64,000 bases of DNA from Diaphorobacter sp. HDW4A (GCF_011305995.1 NZ_CP049910.1:1-64000), one strand, 5' to 3'; counted from the stretch's first letter, positions 26,103-37,391 are shown. Notes: a model not told the origin generated them from the sequence alone. Program-made: numbers and translations.

Positions 26103-26507
26103 ATGCCAGAAGAATCCCCGAATCAAAACACTCCCGCCACGCCTTTCGAATGGATGGGCGGCGAAGCCAAGGTGCAGGCGCTGGTCACGCGTTTTTATGA
26201 CCTGATGGATCTGGAGCCGGTCTACAAGGAACTGCGCGCGGCCCACGGCCCCGCGTTGGATGACGCAAGGCAGAAGCTGTTCTGGTTCCTCTGCGGCTGG
26301 CTCGGCGGCCCGGACTATTATCAGGAACGCTTCGGCCACCCGCGCCTTCGTATGCGCCATTTCCCCTTCGCCATCGGTATCCAGGAGCGCGACCAATGGG
26401 TGGCGTGCATGAATCAGGCGATGGAAGAAACCGGTGTGCCGGATGCGCTGCGCGAGCGGCTCAATCAGAGTTTCATGGGGACGGCTGATTGGATGAGAAA
26501 CAGATAG
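26103..26507 (+). CDS. Group II truncated hemoglobin
   Basis: A 134-residue globin of the 2-over-2 type. It opens with PFEWMGGEAKVQALVTRFYDLMD, then LFWFLCGWLGGPDYYQERFGHPRLRMRHFPFAIG, where the His before PRLRMRH is the probable proximal haem ligand and the YY/Trp residues line the pocket. These are hallmarks of trHbO. Such proteins bind oxygen or detoxify NO or peroxide. ATG 26103 gives the standard length. A dispersed repeat starts 2 bases after its stop codon. Confidence 0.9.
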   Translation: MPEESPNQNTPATPFEWMGGEAKVQALVTRFYDLMDLEPVYKELRAAHGPALDDARQKLFWFLCGWLGGPDYYQERFGHPRLRMRHFPFAIGIQERDQWVACMNQAMEETGVPDALRERLNQSFMGTADWMRNR

Positions 26508-26509
26508 TT

Positions 26510-26605
26510 CCCCCTGAGTCGCTTCGCGCCTTTCCCTTTTCTCGCTGCGCAGGAGGGGTTCGCAAGCAGCGCGGCGATGCGGCTCTTGTGCGGCCGCCGC
26601 TGGTG
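26510..26605 (+). repeat. Dispersed 3'-end repeat, copy A
   Basis: Starts CCCCCTGAGTCGCTTCGCGCC two bases after the hemoglobin stop and shares about 90 bases of broken similarity with copy C at 63,801 (GCGCGGCG and GCTCTTG-GCGG blocks included). It lies in the same orientation relative to its upstream gene as the other copies. Its inner hairpin is weaker than that of copy C. Confidence 0.75.
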
Positions 26606-26699
26606 AAGGAGGCGCGCCGCAAAGTGAGGTGCTACAGCAACGTCACGGCGGTGTCATGCCAATTTTCCAAACTCCGGGTTTTCTTGTTCAGAGCCCGAT

Positions 26700-28778
26700 A
26701 TGTCCTCAATTTTCGAGCGCCGCGTTGAATTCTCTTTGTTCATCGCGTCTCGCCGTCACGTGCTTACCGCTGTCGCCGCAGCGTCCTTGCTCGCCGCCTG
26801 CGGTGGAGGCGATGGTGACGACGACACATCGCCTTCCACCAAGGCCGCAACCGCCACGCTGGCGGTGTTGGAGACCACCGATCTGCATTTCAACGTGCGC
26901 AGCTACGATTACTTCAAGCTGGCCGAGGACAAGAGCTACGGCTTCGAGCGTACGGCGACGCTGGTGCGTGCGGCCCGCAAGGAGTTCGCGAACACGCTGC
27001 TGGTGGACAACGGCGACACGATTCAGGGCACGGCGCTGGCCGACTACGAGGCCGTGGTGAAGACCATTCCGTGCATGCAGCAGCTGTCGATGTACAAGGC
27101 CATGGGCGCGCTGGGCTTCGATGCGGGAACGCTGGGCAATCACGAGTTCAACTACGGCCTGCCGTTCCTGAATCAGGTGCTTGGCGGCGGCATGGATGTG
27201 GAAGGCGTGGACTCCAAGCTCAAGTGCGCGGGCAACGGCTTCCCCGCCGTGCTGGCCAATGTGTACAGCAGCAAGACCAAGAAGCCGCTGGTGGCTCCGT
27301 ATGCGATTCTTGAGCGCACGCTGGTGGCCAAGGATGCGGACGGCAAGGAGGTGAAGCTGCCGATCAAGATCGGCGTGATCGGCTTCACCACGCCCGGCAT
27401 TATGAACTGGGACAAGCGTTATCTGGAGGGCAAGGTCTACACGCAGGGCGCGGTGGAAGCGGCCAATCAGTATGTTCCGGAGCTCAAATCCAAGGGTGCG
27501 AATGTCGTGGTGGCGCTGCTGCACGGCGGGCTCGATGCCAGCCCGTATTCCGCGTCGATGGAGAACCCGGGGCTGCATCTCTCCAAGGTGCCGGGCATCG
27601 ATGCGATGGTGATGGGCCACCAGCACAGCGTCTTTCCTGATTTGGCGGTCACGCCCGCCTTCTCGCAGTCGGGGGTGGACAACAAAGCCGGTACGGTCAA
27701 CGGCGTGCCTGCGGTGATGGCGAGTTCGTGGGGCAAGGCGCTGGGCGTGATCCAGTTGCCGCTCAAGTGGGATGGCAAGGCGTGGAGCGTTGACAAGACC
27801 AAGTCGAAGAGCGAGCTGCGCACAATACAGACCGGCAAGGACGCAGCGGGCAAGACCGTGTATGTGGATGCCGACAGCAGCATTGCGCCGCTAGTCGAGC
27901 CCCAGCATCAGGCCGCGATCACCTATGTGAAGACACCCATCGGCACCACCGATTTCCGCATGAGCACGCTGTTCGCCGATGTGGGCGATCCGGGTGCGAT
28001 CCAGATCGTGAATCAGGCGCAGCGTGACTATGTCGCGACCTACATTCAGTCGAACCTCCTGCAATACAAGGACCTGCCGGTGCTTTCGGTGAGCGCACCG
28101 TTCAAGTCGGGCTTTCAGGGTGCGGCGGACTACACCGATGTGGCGGCGGGTGCGCTGTCGATCTCGAGCGCGGCCGATCTGTATCTTTATCCGAACACGG
28201 TCTATGCGGTGAAGGTCAACGGCGCCGACATCAAGGACTGGCTTGAGGCCGCCGCCAAGCGCTTCAACCAGATCGATCCGACTAAGACCACAGAGCAGCA
28301 GCTCATCAGCAGCTTCCCGGGCTACAACTTCGACATGTTCACCACGCCCGACGTGCAGTACGAGATCGACGTGACGCAGCCCGTGGGCGGTCGCATCAAG
28401 AACCTCACGTATCTGGGCAAGCCCATCGACGCGGCTAAGGAGTTCGTGATCGCGACCAATAACTACCGCGCGACGAGTGGCAAGAGCTTCATTCCCAAGC
28501 TCGACGGATCGTCAACCATCTGGGCATCGCCCGATGCGAACCGCGATGTGGTGATCGACTATGTGAAGAAGAATGCCAAGGTGACGCGCGCCAGCAATGG
28601 CAGTGCGAAGAGCTGGAAGTTCGCACAGGTGAAGACTGCTGGTGACGTGGTGTTCAGCTCGGGCGCTGGCGCAATTGCGGTGGCGCAGGCAGCGGGGCTC
28701 GCTAACGTGTCGCTGCTGACTGCCGATGATGGCTCGGGCAAGGGCGCGTCCAAGTACAAGGTTGATCTGTCGAAATGA
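26700..28778 (+). CDS. Lipoprotein 5'/3'-nucleotidase or cyclic phosphodiesterase
   Basis: A 692-residue CpdB/UshA-type metallophosphatase. Residues 1-35 form a signal with the lipobox LAAC, followed by a Gly/Asp-rich linker. The calcineurin-like domain has ETTDLHFN, DNGDTIQG, GTLGNHEFNYG, LLHGG and MGHQHSVFP; the C-terminal 5'-nucleotidase domain (about 400-640) has the substrate-stacking region FPGYNFDMF. CpdB members hydrolyse 2',3'-cyclic nucleotides and 3'-nucleotides in the periplasm to scavenge phosphate and nucleosides. E. coli CpdB is soluble, so a lipid anchor is a difference. The substrate is not decided by sequence. Confidence 0.9.
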   Translation: MSSIFERRVEFSLFIASRRHVLTAVAAASLLAACGGGDGDDDTSPSTKAATATLAVLETTDLHFNVRSYDYFKLAEDKSYGFERTATLVRAARKEFANTLLVDNGDTIQGTALADYEAVVKTIPCMQQLSMYKAMGALGFDAGTLGNHEFNYGLPFLNQVLGGGMDVEGVDSKLKCAGNGFPAVLANVYSSKTKKPLVAPYAILERTLVAKDADGKEVKLPIKIGVIGFTTPGIMNWDKRYLEGKVYTQGAVEAANQYVPELKSKGANVVVALLHGGLDASPYSASMENPGLHLSKVPGIDAMVMGHQHSVFPDLAVTPAFSQSGVDNKAGTVNGVPAVMASSWGKALGVIQLPLKWDGKAWSVDKTKSKSELRTIQTGKDAAGKTVYVDADSSIAPLVEPQHQAAITYVKTPIGTTDFRMSTLFADVGDPGAIQIVNQAQRDYVATYIQSNLLQYKDLPVLSVSAPFKSGFQGAADYTDVAAGALSISSAADLYLYPNTVYAVKVNGADIKDWLEAAAKRFNQIDPTKTTEQQLISSFPGYNFDMFTTPDVQYEIDVTQPVGGRIKNLTYLGKPIDAAKEFVIATNNYRATSGKSFIPKLDGSSTIWASPDANRDVVIDYVKKNAKVTRASNGSAKSWKFAQVKTAGDVVFSSGAGAIAVAQAAGLANVSLLTADDGSGKGASKYKVDLSK

Positions 28779-28802
28779 TCTGACGCGAAGCAGCGTTTGA
28801 CT

Positions 28803-28839
28803 TCAGGCCCGGCAAGGCATCGCGCTTTGTCGGGCCTGA
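28803..28839. terminator. Terminator between convergent genes
   Basis: TCAGGCCCG (28803-28811) pairs with CGGGCCTGA (28831-28839), extended inward by GCAA with TTGT. TCGTTTTC follows on the plus strand. It separates the nucleotidase gene from the leftward RHS gene and may serve both. Confidence 0.75.
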
Positions 28840-28845
28840 TCGTTT

Positions 28846-30927
28846 TCAGGAGCGCGATGCTTCCTCGGGCTTGGGCAGTCGCTTGTGGGCGATGGCCTCG
28901 ACATGTCGGGGCGGATGGGTCTTGCCGGGTGTGAACAGCTCGCCCGCGGTGTTGTAGCGGAAGGTCTGCACGCTGCCGTTGGCGTGGGTCAGCTCGACGA
29001 TGCGGTCCATGCTGTCGTAGGCAAATCGCAGGGTGCCGCCTTTCTTGCCGCTGATCGCGATGAGGCGACCGGCGGCGTCGTAGCGGTACTCGATGCGCTG
29101 GCCTGCGGTCTGTTGCAGCAGCACGCGGCCATGGGTGTCGCGTTCGATGAGCAGGTGGTTGTCGGCGGCGTCGCGCAGGTGGATCAGGTCACCGGCCGGG
29201 TTGTACTGCCAGACGGTCGGCGGGTTGGCGCCGATGGTGCGCTCCACGCATCGTCCGTGGTTGTCGCGCAGGGTGCGGATGCGGGGCGCTCCGTCACTTT
29301 GCTGCTGAATGAGCTGACCCCAGCGGTCATGTTCGAGGTACAGGGTCTGGCCGTCTATGTTGGTGATGCTCGCAAGCAGACTTTCCGGCGTCCATTGCAA
29401 TTGCAGCTTGTCGCCGCGTGCGTCTTCTATGAGGCTGGGCAGGTGGGTCTCATCATGCGCGTAGCGCAGACGCGTGGTGCGCGTGGCTGCGCCGGTGGAG
29501 GCGACGAGGCGGCCGATCAAATCGTATTGGTAGCGGAACTCGGTGCCGCATGCGAGCGTGACGCGCACCAGCTGGCTTTGTGCGTTGTAGACCATCTGCC
29601 GTTCCTTGCCGCCGTGCTCGCGCACGCACAGCAGCTGGCCGGTGAGTTCGTCGCGCTCGAAGTATGTGGTGCGGCCTAGTGCGTCAGTGCTCGTGATCAA
29701 ATGTCCCTGCTCGTCGAATTTGCGGCCCACGCTGCTGCCGTCGGCGCGTTTGAGGCGCACCGCGCGGTGTGCTTCTCCCGATTTCGCGAATTGCAATACT
29801 CGCTGGCGATTCAGGCTGTCGGTGATGGTGGTGGTGTTCGATTCCCCATACTGGAAGCGGAGCTTGTGCCCGCCGGAGGTGCGTTGCTCGACAACCTGGC
29901 CGTCATCGCTGTAGTCGAACGCGACATCCGAGCGACCGGCGCGTGCATGCATCACGATACGGCCGGGCTGCAGTGTGTGGTATTCGAAGTGGTGCTGCAG
30001 CGTTTCGCTGCGTCCATAGACAGCCGCGAGCTCGCCTCGCATGGTGTATTCGTAGCGCACGATGGGGGGCTGGTGCGGTTTGATTGGATGCGCTTCCTGC
30101 ACATGCGCGTCTCGGATGATGTGCACGCCCAACATACGCCAGCCAAGTTCTGCACCAAAGCCATCGGCCGACTTGCGCACGAGTTGGGGGAAGTATTTCA
30201 ATTCGAGGCGAAACTGCCTGCCCGAGCTGTCTTCCGCCACCGTCGCGAGGCCTGTGTGCGGATCGTGGCCGAACTGCAGCATGCGGCCAAAGCGGTCGCG
30301 AATCACCCGCAGCGGCAGTCGCTGGCCGGGCACGAGCGCCTGATCACGATGCGGCCCGAAGATCCACCAAGGGCCAAGTGCGTGGTGGGCCACGAAGAAG
30401 AAGGATGAACGGCGGCGGTCGCCCGGATGCAGGCTGCGCCAGAGCAGGCGCAGCGCGGCAGCGGGATGGCGTGAGCGTGTTTCGAGCTGCTCGCTGCCGC
30501 CGCGTACCAACCAGAGCCGGTGTTCGGCGCTGTAGGTCATTTCGCCGGGAGCGAGTGCGGGCAGCGTCAGGTGGCTGGCCGGGCCGTTGTGCAGCACTAG
30601 TCCATCGTCGCATAGGCACAGCGAGGCCTCGTGCGGTAGCCACCAGCCGGGGCCAAGCAGCCCGACGGGCGTAGGGGTCTTGTTGTCGCTGTGCTGGCTG
30701 GAGTAGCTGCGCGAGATCACCAGTGGCAGCGGATCGGGCAGACACAGATCAAGCTGATCGCGCAGGATCTTCGTGCCCGATTGCAGGTCGATCTCTGCCG
30801 CTTCCGGTAGAGCAAACGGGTCTTGTACCTCACTGTGAAAGCGCTGCGAATGCTGAACCTGCAGCAGCAGTTGCTCCATCGGATCGCACCAGAGACTGCG
30901 TGCGACGATTGCCGTGTTGTTCGCCAT
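28846..30927 (-). CDS. RHS/YD-repeat protein without a C-terminal toxin
   Basis: A 693-residue protein. Residues about 55-240 match the N-terminal Rhs region (DUF6531-like: SGTKILRDQLDLCLPDPLPLVISRSYSS, LLGPGWWLPHE). From about 250 to 670 come many YD repeats of the form G----Y-YD--GRL. In full Rhs proteins the repeats run to a conserved DPxGL core and a variable toxin. Here the protein stops shortly after the last repeat with a basic tail, with no core and no toxin or immunity gene. ATG 30927 is used because AGGGGGA lies 7 bases upstream. It may be a natural short form, a remnant or a shell/carrier protein. Confidence 0.85.
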   Translation of the reverse strand: MANNTAIVARSLWCDPMEQLLLQVQHSQRFHSEVQDPFALPEAAEIDLQSGTKILRDQLDLCLPDPLPLVISRSYSSQHSDNKTPTPVGLLGPGWWLPHEASLCLCDDGLVLHNGPASHLTLPALAPGEMTYSAEHRLWLVRGGSEQLETRSRHPAAALRLLWRSLHPGDRRRSSFFFVAHHALGPWWIFGPHRDQALVPGQRLPLRVIRDRFGRMLQFGHDPHTGLATVAEDSSGRQFRLELKYFPQLVRKSADGFGAELGWRMLGVHIIRDAHVQEAHPIKPHQPPIVRYEYTMRGELAAVYGRSETLQHHFEYHTLQPGRIVMHARAGRSDVAFDYSDDGQVVEQRTSGGHKLRFQYGESNTTTITDSLNRQRVLQFAKSGEAHRAVRLKRADGSSVGRKFDEQGHLITSTDALGRTTYFERDELTGQLLCVREHGGKERQMVYNAQSQLVRVTLACGTEFRYQYDLIGRLVASTGAATRTTRLRYAHDETHLPSLIEDARGDKLQLQWTPESLLASITNIDGQTLYLEHDRWGQLIQQQSDGAPRIRTLRDNHGRCVERTIGANPPTVWQYNPAGDLIHLRDAADNHLLIERDTHGRVLLQQTAGQRIEYRYDAAGRLIAISGKKGGTLRFAYDSMDRIVELTHANGSVQTFRYNTAGELFTPGKTHPPRHVEAIAHKRLPKPEEASRS

Positions 30928-31196
30928 GAAACTTCCCCCTCGATGTTTTTGTCGCATCAAACGCGAGCGCCGATGGTCGCGCGAGCGAGCGAAAAACAGG
31001 GAGGGATTGGCTCAATGACTCATGAATGCTCACTCACTGTGACACGATCTCAATCTCGGTTACGAGGTAGAAAGAGGCCGGGTTGACGAACTGTGCGGAC
31101 TCCGTTGTTCACGGAACTACTGATGTCGGCAATGTCTGAAACTGGCGCGATCCAGGCGAGAGAGGGGGAAGGCGCGAAGCGACTCAGGGGGCGTCC
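30928..31196. other. Intergenic gap before rhs, with repeat copy B
   Basis: No gene is seen. The right end (31,156-31,191) is repeat copy B. The remainder probably holds the rhs promoter, but no clear -35/-10 pair stands out. Confidence 0.4.
31156..31191 (-). repeat. Dispersed 3'-end repeat, copy B
   Basis: Read on the minus strand, CCCCCTGAGTCGCTTCGCGCC is followed by TTCCCCCTCTCTCG. It begins 5 bases after the stop of the leftward Smr-domain gene. The first 35 bases are nearly identical to copy C. Confidence 0.8.
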
Positions 31197-31853
31197 TTAT
31201 CGGCGCTGCGACGGCTGGAGCAGCACGACAAGTGCACCTGCTCCACCTTCTGCGGGCCTCGCCTGAACAAAGGCCAGCACTTCCTTTTTTTGTACCAGCC
31301 AGCTTTGCACGCGGCCCTTGAGCACCGGCATTTTTCCGGGCGAACCGAGGCCTTTCCCATGTACCACGCGCACGCAGCGGATACCGGTGCGAAACGACAG
31401 CCGGATGAATTCGCCGAGCGCCTCGCGGGCCTCGTCGGTGCGCAGGCCGTGCAGATCAAGCTGGCGCTGAATGCTCCAGTGCCCGGCGCGCAGCTTGTTT
31501 GTCACATCAGGGCCGATGCCAGGGCGGCGAAAACTCAGCTGATCGTCGGTGTCCAGCAGCGTGCTCACGTCGAAGGCGTCGCTGAGCGATTCGCGCAGCA
31601 CGCGTTCCTCATCGAGTTCGCGCTGCACGGGCAGGGGCTCGGGCGGCTCAGGGGTGTACCACAATCGGTCGCTTTGTCCGCGCAGGGCCTTGACGTTTCC
31701 AATGGCTTCGCGAAACAAGTTCTGCTCGCGTTGCGCCTTGCGATGCGCCTCGGCCAGCGCGTGCTTGCGAGCCGCCTCTCGCTCGGCAGCCTCTGCAATG
31801 GCTTTGCGCAGGGATTTGAGGTCGGCGAGAGAGCGGATTTTGATGTCTGACAT
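31197..31853 (-). CDS. Smr-domain protein
   Basis: A 218-residue protein. Residues 1-60 are a charged helical region (EAAEREAARKHALAEAHRKAQ). The C-terminal Smr domain runs from about 135 to 210 with LDLHGLRTDEAREAL and CVRVVHGKGLGS, the LDLHG and HGKG motifs of the family. Smr domains are endonuclease-like; bacterial stand-alone forms (SmrA/SmrB type) cut nucleic acids, and SmrB cuts mRNA at collided ribosomes. ATG 31853 is chosen over a long upstream extension that overlaps radC in another frame. A repeat copy follows its stop. Confidence 0.85.
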   Translation of the reverse strand: MSDIKIRSLADLKSLRKAIAEAAEREAARKHALAEAHRKAQREQNLFREAIGNVKALRGQSDRLWYTPEPPEPLPVQRELDEERVLRESLSDAFDVSTLLDTDDQLSFRRPGIGPDVTNKLRAGHWSIQRQLDLHGLRTDEAREALGEFIRLSFRTGIRCVRVVHGKGLGSPGKMPVLKGRVQSWLVQKKEVLAFVQARPAEGGAGALVVLLQPSQRR

Positions 31854-31986
31854 GGCGCGGAGAAGAACAATAGCGTTTTTACCGCATTGAAGGAGCCTCC
31901 TCGACCGCCGGGGTGAAAAATCGCACCCGATCGATTGCATTGATGGGCGCGGAGTCTGTCGCAGATCCGCTGGCCCCGCGCCGGCG

Positions 31987-32745
31987 CTACATGTGACCAG
32001 TTTCCGCCATGGAGAGCGCAGCGCCAGGGGCGATGATGAAATGATCCAGAACGCGCACATCCACCAGCGCCAGCGCTGATCTGAGCAATTGCGTGAGCTG
32101 GATATCCGACGGACTTGGATGGGTGCTGCCGCTTGGATGGTTGTGGGAGAGGACGACAGCGGCACAGTGGTGGTGCAGGGCGCGAACGACGATCTCCCGG
32201 GGATAGACGCTGGTCTGCGTGAGCGTGCCGCGAAACAGTTCTTCCATCGCGATGAGGCGATTCTGGCTGTCCAGAAACAGCACCATGAAGACTTCGTGGT
32301 TCTTGGCGGCCAGATGCAGTTGGAGGAATTGCTTGACGGCTTGAGGTGAGTCAAAAACCGTGTCCCTGCACAGCTGTTCGGCCAAGGTTCGTCGTGCCAA
32401 TTCGAGGATGGCGGCCAATTCTGCGCGTTTGGCGGGTCCGAGCCCCTTGATTTTCTTGAGATCGCTGCCGCTTGCGTTCAGAAGGCCCGAGATACCGGAA
32501 AATCCAGTGGTCTTCACGTCAGAGTGGTGCGGTGTTGCTTCGGCTACCCTGGGCACTGTCTGCCTTGGATTGGGAACAACGGTATCGGGGGTGATCAGCT
32601 CCTGCGCGAGTTGCAAAACGCCTTTCCCCTTGATTCCAGTGCGCAGCACAATCGCGAGCAATTCCGCATCACTCAAGGCCTGCGGGCCACGGGAGAGCAG
32701 TTTTTCGCGGGGGCGGGATTCGGCGGGGAGGTCTTTGAGGGGCAT
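31987..32745 (-). CDS. radC: RadC family JAB/MPN-domain protein
   Basis: A 252-residue protein. It starts [20 protein letters not shown], the conserved RadC opening, then an HhH region ([21 protein letters not shown]). The JAMM domain has metal ligands in [16 protein letters not shown] and the following Ser/Asp-containing segment (PSPSDIQLT). RadC proteins look like metalloproteases or nucleases, and their role in DNA repair is disputed. A stretch of about 35 residues ([10 protein letters not shown] to GFSG) is longer than usual between the first two parts. ATG 32745 fits homologues better than the upstream ATG 32775. Confidence 0.88.
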   Translation of the reverse strand: MPLKDLPAESRPREKLLSRGPQALSDAELLAIVLRTGIKGKGVLQLAQELITPDTVVPNPRQTVPRVAEATPHHSDVKTTGFSGISGLLNASGSDLKKIKGLGPAKRAELAAILELARRTLAEQLCRDTVFDSPQAVKQFLQLHLAAKNHEVFMVLFLDSQNRLIAMEELFRGTLTQTSVYPREIVVRALHHHCAAVVLSHNHPSGSTHPSPSDIQLTQLLRSALALVDVRVLDHFIIAPGAALSMAETGHM

Positions 32746-32824
32746 GTCAACACCGCTTTCTTTAGGCGGACTCATAAGGGAATCCCCGATTTTTTACAAT
32801 GGTGGCTGTTTTGCGAGGCCATTC

Positions 32825-33304
32825 ATGTCAAGTTCCACTCCCGTTTCCGATTCCGCCGTGCCTACGGTGCAACCCGGCTCGTTCCTTACACTTCACTATC
32901 GACTGGCGGGGCCGGCCGGTGACGTGATCAATACTTTTGGTGGTCTGCCCGCCACACTGTCGCTCGGAACTGGCGAACTTGCACCGGCGGTCGAGGAGCG
33001 CATGCTGGGCATGGCCGAAGGAGCACGTGCCACGTTCGAGCTGCCTGCGGGCGCGGCCTTCGGCGAGCGCAACCCCGACATGCAGCAATGGCTTGCGCGC
33101 AAGGCGCTCAACGAGCTGGGCGATCCAATGGAGCAGTACACCATCGGCGATGTGGTGCAGTTTCCCACGCCCGACGGCACAGGTACCTTCGCGGGCACGG
33201 TGCTGCAAGTGCGTGAGGGCGACAAAGCCGTGCTGTTCGACTTCAGCCATCCGCTGGCGGGACTGCCCGTGACTTTTGAAGTGCAACTGATCGGCGTGCT
33301 CTGA
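32825..33304 (+). CDS. slpA: SlpA-like FKBP-type peptidyl-prolyl isomerase
   Basis: A 159-residue cytoplasmic isomerase/chaperone. The FKBP part has LHYRL, then LGTGELAPAVEERMLGMAEGARATFELPAGAAFGERN, and the inserted IF domain is at about 85-135, followed by FDFSHPLAGLPVTFEVQLIGV, the family's NHPLAGK-like end. SlpA genes often lie before ispH, as here (50 bases). It is divergent from radC. ATG 32825 gives the usual length. Confidence 0.92.
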   Translation: MSSSTPVSDSAVPTVQPGSFLTLHYRLAGPAGDVINTFGGLPATLSLGTGELAPAVEERMLGMAEGARATFELPAGAAFGERNPDMQQWLARKALNELGDPMEQYTIGDVVQFPTPDGTGTFAGTVLQVREGDKAVLFDFSHPLAGLPVTFEVQLIGVL

Positions 33305-33355
33305 GCCGCATCCGCACGACATCACCAACATAGAAGAAGCGACCCACGAGACCCC

Positions 33356-34345
33356 ATGCAAAAACCCCAGGAAATCGTTCTCGCCGAGCCGCGCGGCTTC
33401 TGCGCCGGAGTGGACCGTGCCATAGAGATCGTCGAGCGCGCGCTGCAAAAGTTCGGCCGCCCGATTTATGTGCGTCACGAGATCGTGCACAACACCTATG
33501 TGGTGAACGACCTGAAGAACAAGGGCGCGATCTTTATTGAAGAGCTGGATGACGTGCCCGCAGGTGCGACGCTGGTCTTCAGCGCCCATGGCGTGAGCAA
33601 GGCCGTGCAGCGCGAAGCAGAGGCGCGCGGCTTCCAGATTTTCGATGCAACCTGCCCGTTGGTGACCAAGGTGCATGTGGAAGTGGCCAAGCTTGCCAAG
33701 GAAGGCTACGAGTTCATCATGATCGGCCACAAGGGGCACCCCGAAGTGGAAGGCACGATGGGCCAACTCTCCGAGGGTATCCATCTGGTCGAGGACCTGG
33801 AGGACGTGGTCACCGTGGCGCCGGGGCAGACCGAGCGTCTGGCTGTCGTGACGCAGACCACTCTCTCGGTGGACGATGCCGCCGCCATCACCGCCGCCGT
33901 CCGCGCACGTTTTCCGAGCATCCGCGAGCCCAAGCAGCAGGACATCTGCTACGCCACCCAGAACCGTCAGGACGCCGTGAAATTGCTGAGCGGCCAGGTC
34001 GATCTGGTGATCGTCGTCGGCAGTCCCACCAGTTCCAACAGCAATCGCCTGCGCGAGCTGGCAGCGCGTCTGGGCACACCGGCCTATATGATCGACAGCG
34101 CAGATGAACTCAAGCACGAGTGGTTCGACGGCATCGCGCGCGTGGGTCTCACGGCCGGCGCGTCGGCACCTGAGGTGCTGGTCAAGGACGTGATCCACCG
34201 CATCAAGGAGTTGGGTGCGACGTCGGTGCGCAAGATGGATGGCGTGGAGGAAACGCTCAAGTTCCCGCTGCCCAAGGGCCTCAAGATCGATGCTGCGACC
34301 GGCCTCGAAATCGAAGTGCGCAAAGCCCCGGAGACTGGCCGCTGA
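33356..34345 (+). CDS. ispH: 4-hydroxy-3-methylbut-2-enyl diphosphate reductase
   Basis: A 329-residue iron-sulfur enzyme, last step of the MEP pathway, which makes IPP and DMAPP from HMBPP. The three cluster cysteines lie in [27 protein letters not shown] and [13 protein letters not shown]. Catalytic and substrate residues are seen in [51 protein letters not shown] and LTAGASAPE. It lies downstream of slpA, a common pairing. It is essential in most bacteria using this route. Confidence 0.97.
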   Translation: MQKPQEIVLAEPRGFCAGVDRAIEIVERALQKFGRPIYVRHEIVHNTYVVNDLKNKGAIFIEELDDVPAGATLVFSAHGVSKAVQREAEARGFQIFDATCPLVTKVHVEVAKLAKEGYEFIMIGHKGHPEVEGTMGQLSEGIHLVEDLEDVVTVAPGQTERLAVVTQTTLSVDDAAAITAAVRARFPSIREPKQQDICYATQNRQDAVKLLSGQVDLVIVVGSPTSSNSNRLRELAARLGTPAYMIDSADELKHEWFDGIARVGLTAGASAPEVLVKDVIHRIKELGATSVRKMDGVEETLKFPLPKGLKIDAATGLEIEVRKAPETGR

Positions 34346-34581
34346 GACTTTTCAGTGGCTGATGCGACAATACAACGCTTGAATGAAGCTCCTTAATTGA
34401 GAGCATCAAGCGTACAGCCCGTGTAGGATTGCATCGCAATTTCCTCAAATTTTCATGAACGCGGCCACAACGCGCACTATGATGCCCGTAGCGCGCGCCG
34501 GGTACTCGTTCAGCCGGGGTCGCGCAAATTCATACAATTTGGGCTTCTCTACACCGGGGGAGTACATCGGTCTCCCTGATC

Positions 34582-35907
34582 ATGGAAATAGCAATACTGT
34601 TCGCCCTCATCCTGCTCAATGGCTTGTTTGCCATGTCCGAGCTGGCCTTGGTTTCTGCGCGCAAGACGCGTCTGCAAAAACTTATCGATGAGGGCGATAG
34701 CGGCGCCAAGGCAGCCGTCAAGCTGGGTGAAGATCCCACGCGTTTTCTCTCCACCATCCAGATCGGCATTACTTCGATCGGCGTGCTCAACGGCATTGTC
34801 GGCGAAGCGGCTCTGGCGCAGCCGCTCGGCATCTGGCTCATCAAGATGGGCATGGAAGCCAAGATGGCGGGCTATGTATCGACCGGCCTGGTCGTGGTGC
34901 TCATTACCTATTTCTCCATCGTCATCGGCGAACTCGTGCCCAAACGTCTGGGCCAGAGCTACCCTGAGACGCTGGCGCGCATCGTTGCACGCCCGATCAA
35001 CTGGTTGGCGATTGCTACCAAGCCGTTCGTGAAGCTGCTCGCTGGCTCCACCGTGGGTCTGCTGCGTGCACTGGGCGTGAAGGAAGGCTCTAACAGCGCG
35101 GTGACCGAGGATGAAATCCACGCCGTGCTGGCAGAAGGCACAAGTGCGGGCGTGATCGAAACCCATGAGCACGAGATGGTGCGCAACGTGTTCCGCCTCG
35201 ACGACCGCCAGATCGGTTCGCTCATGCTGCCGCGTGGCGATGTCGTTTACCTCGATGTCGAAGATTCATTCGAGGCCAACCTCAAGCTGGTGGAAGAGTC
35301 CGACCATGCACGCTTTCCCGTGGTGCGTGGCAGCATGGAAAACGTGCTGGGTGTGATCAATGCGCGCCAGTGGCTGGCCCGTGCGGTGCGCGATCCGGCA
35401 GCCCGCGATCTGGTTGACCAGCCGCTCAAGCCTGCGCTGTACGTGCCCGAAACCATCAACGGTCTGGAACTTCTCGACGAGTTCCGCCTGTCCGACGTGC
35501 AGATGGCCTTCGTCATCGACGAATACGGCGAAGTGCAGGGCATCGTCACGCTGCAGGACCTGATCGAGGCCATCACTGGTGAATTCCAGCCGCGCGACCC
35601 AGAGACGTCCTGGGCCGTGCAGCGCGATGACGGCAGCTGGCTGCTCGACGGCCACATCCCCGTGCCGGAACTCAAGGACCGCCTGAATCTGGCCAGTGTC
35701 CCCGAGGAAGATCGTGGCCGCTACCACACGCTCAGCGGCATGCTGATGTTCCTCACCGGCAAGCTGCCCGCCGAGACCGACGCGGTGCAGTGGGAAAACT
35801 GGCGCTTCGAGGTCATCGACATGGATGGCAAAACCATCGACAAGGTGCTCGCTACCCGTGTGCCCGAGCCGGAGATCGATCTGTCGACGGAATCGATTTC
35901 AAACTGA
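34582..35907 (+). CDS. CNNM/CorC-HlyC family transmembrane protein
   Basis: A 441-residue membrane protein. The DUF21/CNNM domain with about four helices spans 1-190 (ALILLNGLFAMSELALVSARKTRLQKL at its start). Two CBS domains lie at about 215-335, with LPRGDVVYLD and FVIDEYGEVQGIVTLQDLIEAITGE. The C-terminal CorC_HlyC domain spans about 350-430 (LDGHIPVPELKDRL). Relatives work in magnesium or cobalt efflux; older names are hemolysins. A 236-base gap before it has no clear gene. A strong UUCG terminator follows. Confidence 0.93.
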   Translation: MEIAILFALILLNGLFAMSELALVSARKTRLQKLIDEGDSGAKAAVKLGEDPTRFLSTIQIGITSIGVLNGIVGEAALAQPLGIWLIKMGMEAKMAGYVSTGLVVVLITYFSIVIGELVPKRLGQSYPETLARIVARPINWLAIATKPFVKLLAGSTVGLLRALGVKEGSNSAVTEDEIHAVLAEGTSAGVIETHEHEMVRNVFRLDDRQIGSLMLPRGDVVYLDVEDSFEANLKLVEESDHARFPVVRGSMENVLGVINARQWLARAVRDPAARDLVDQPLKPALYVPETINGLELLDEFRLSDVQMAFVIDEYGEVQGIVTLQDLIEAITGEFQPRDPETSWAVQRDDGSWLLDGHIPVPELKDRLNLASVPEEDRGRYHTLSGMLMFLTGKLPAETDAVQWENWRFEVIDMDGKTIDKVLATRVPEPEIDLSTESISN

Positions 35908-35932
35908 TTGGTGAGTTCCAAGCGATACATGC

Positions 35933-35955
35933 AAAGCCCTCTTCGGAGGGCTTTT
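35933..35955 (+). terminator. UUCG-loop terminator
   Basis: AAAGCCCTC (35933-35941) pairs perfectly with GAGGGCTTT (35946-35954) around a TTCG loop, followed by TTC. It ends the CorC-like gene's transcript 25 bases after the stop. Confidence 0.92.
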
Positions 35956-36059
35956 CGCTGCACCTGCCACACCCGGTGCCCTCCCGCAACGTCGCGAATG
36001 GGCATCGGCGACACGGCGAATTTCTGCCGCTTGGCGCCCCGCTTCGGCCGCTCCATTAA

Positions 36060-37391
<1,332 letters not shown>

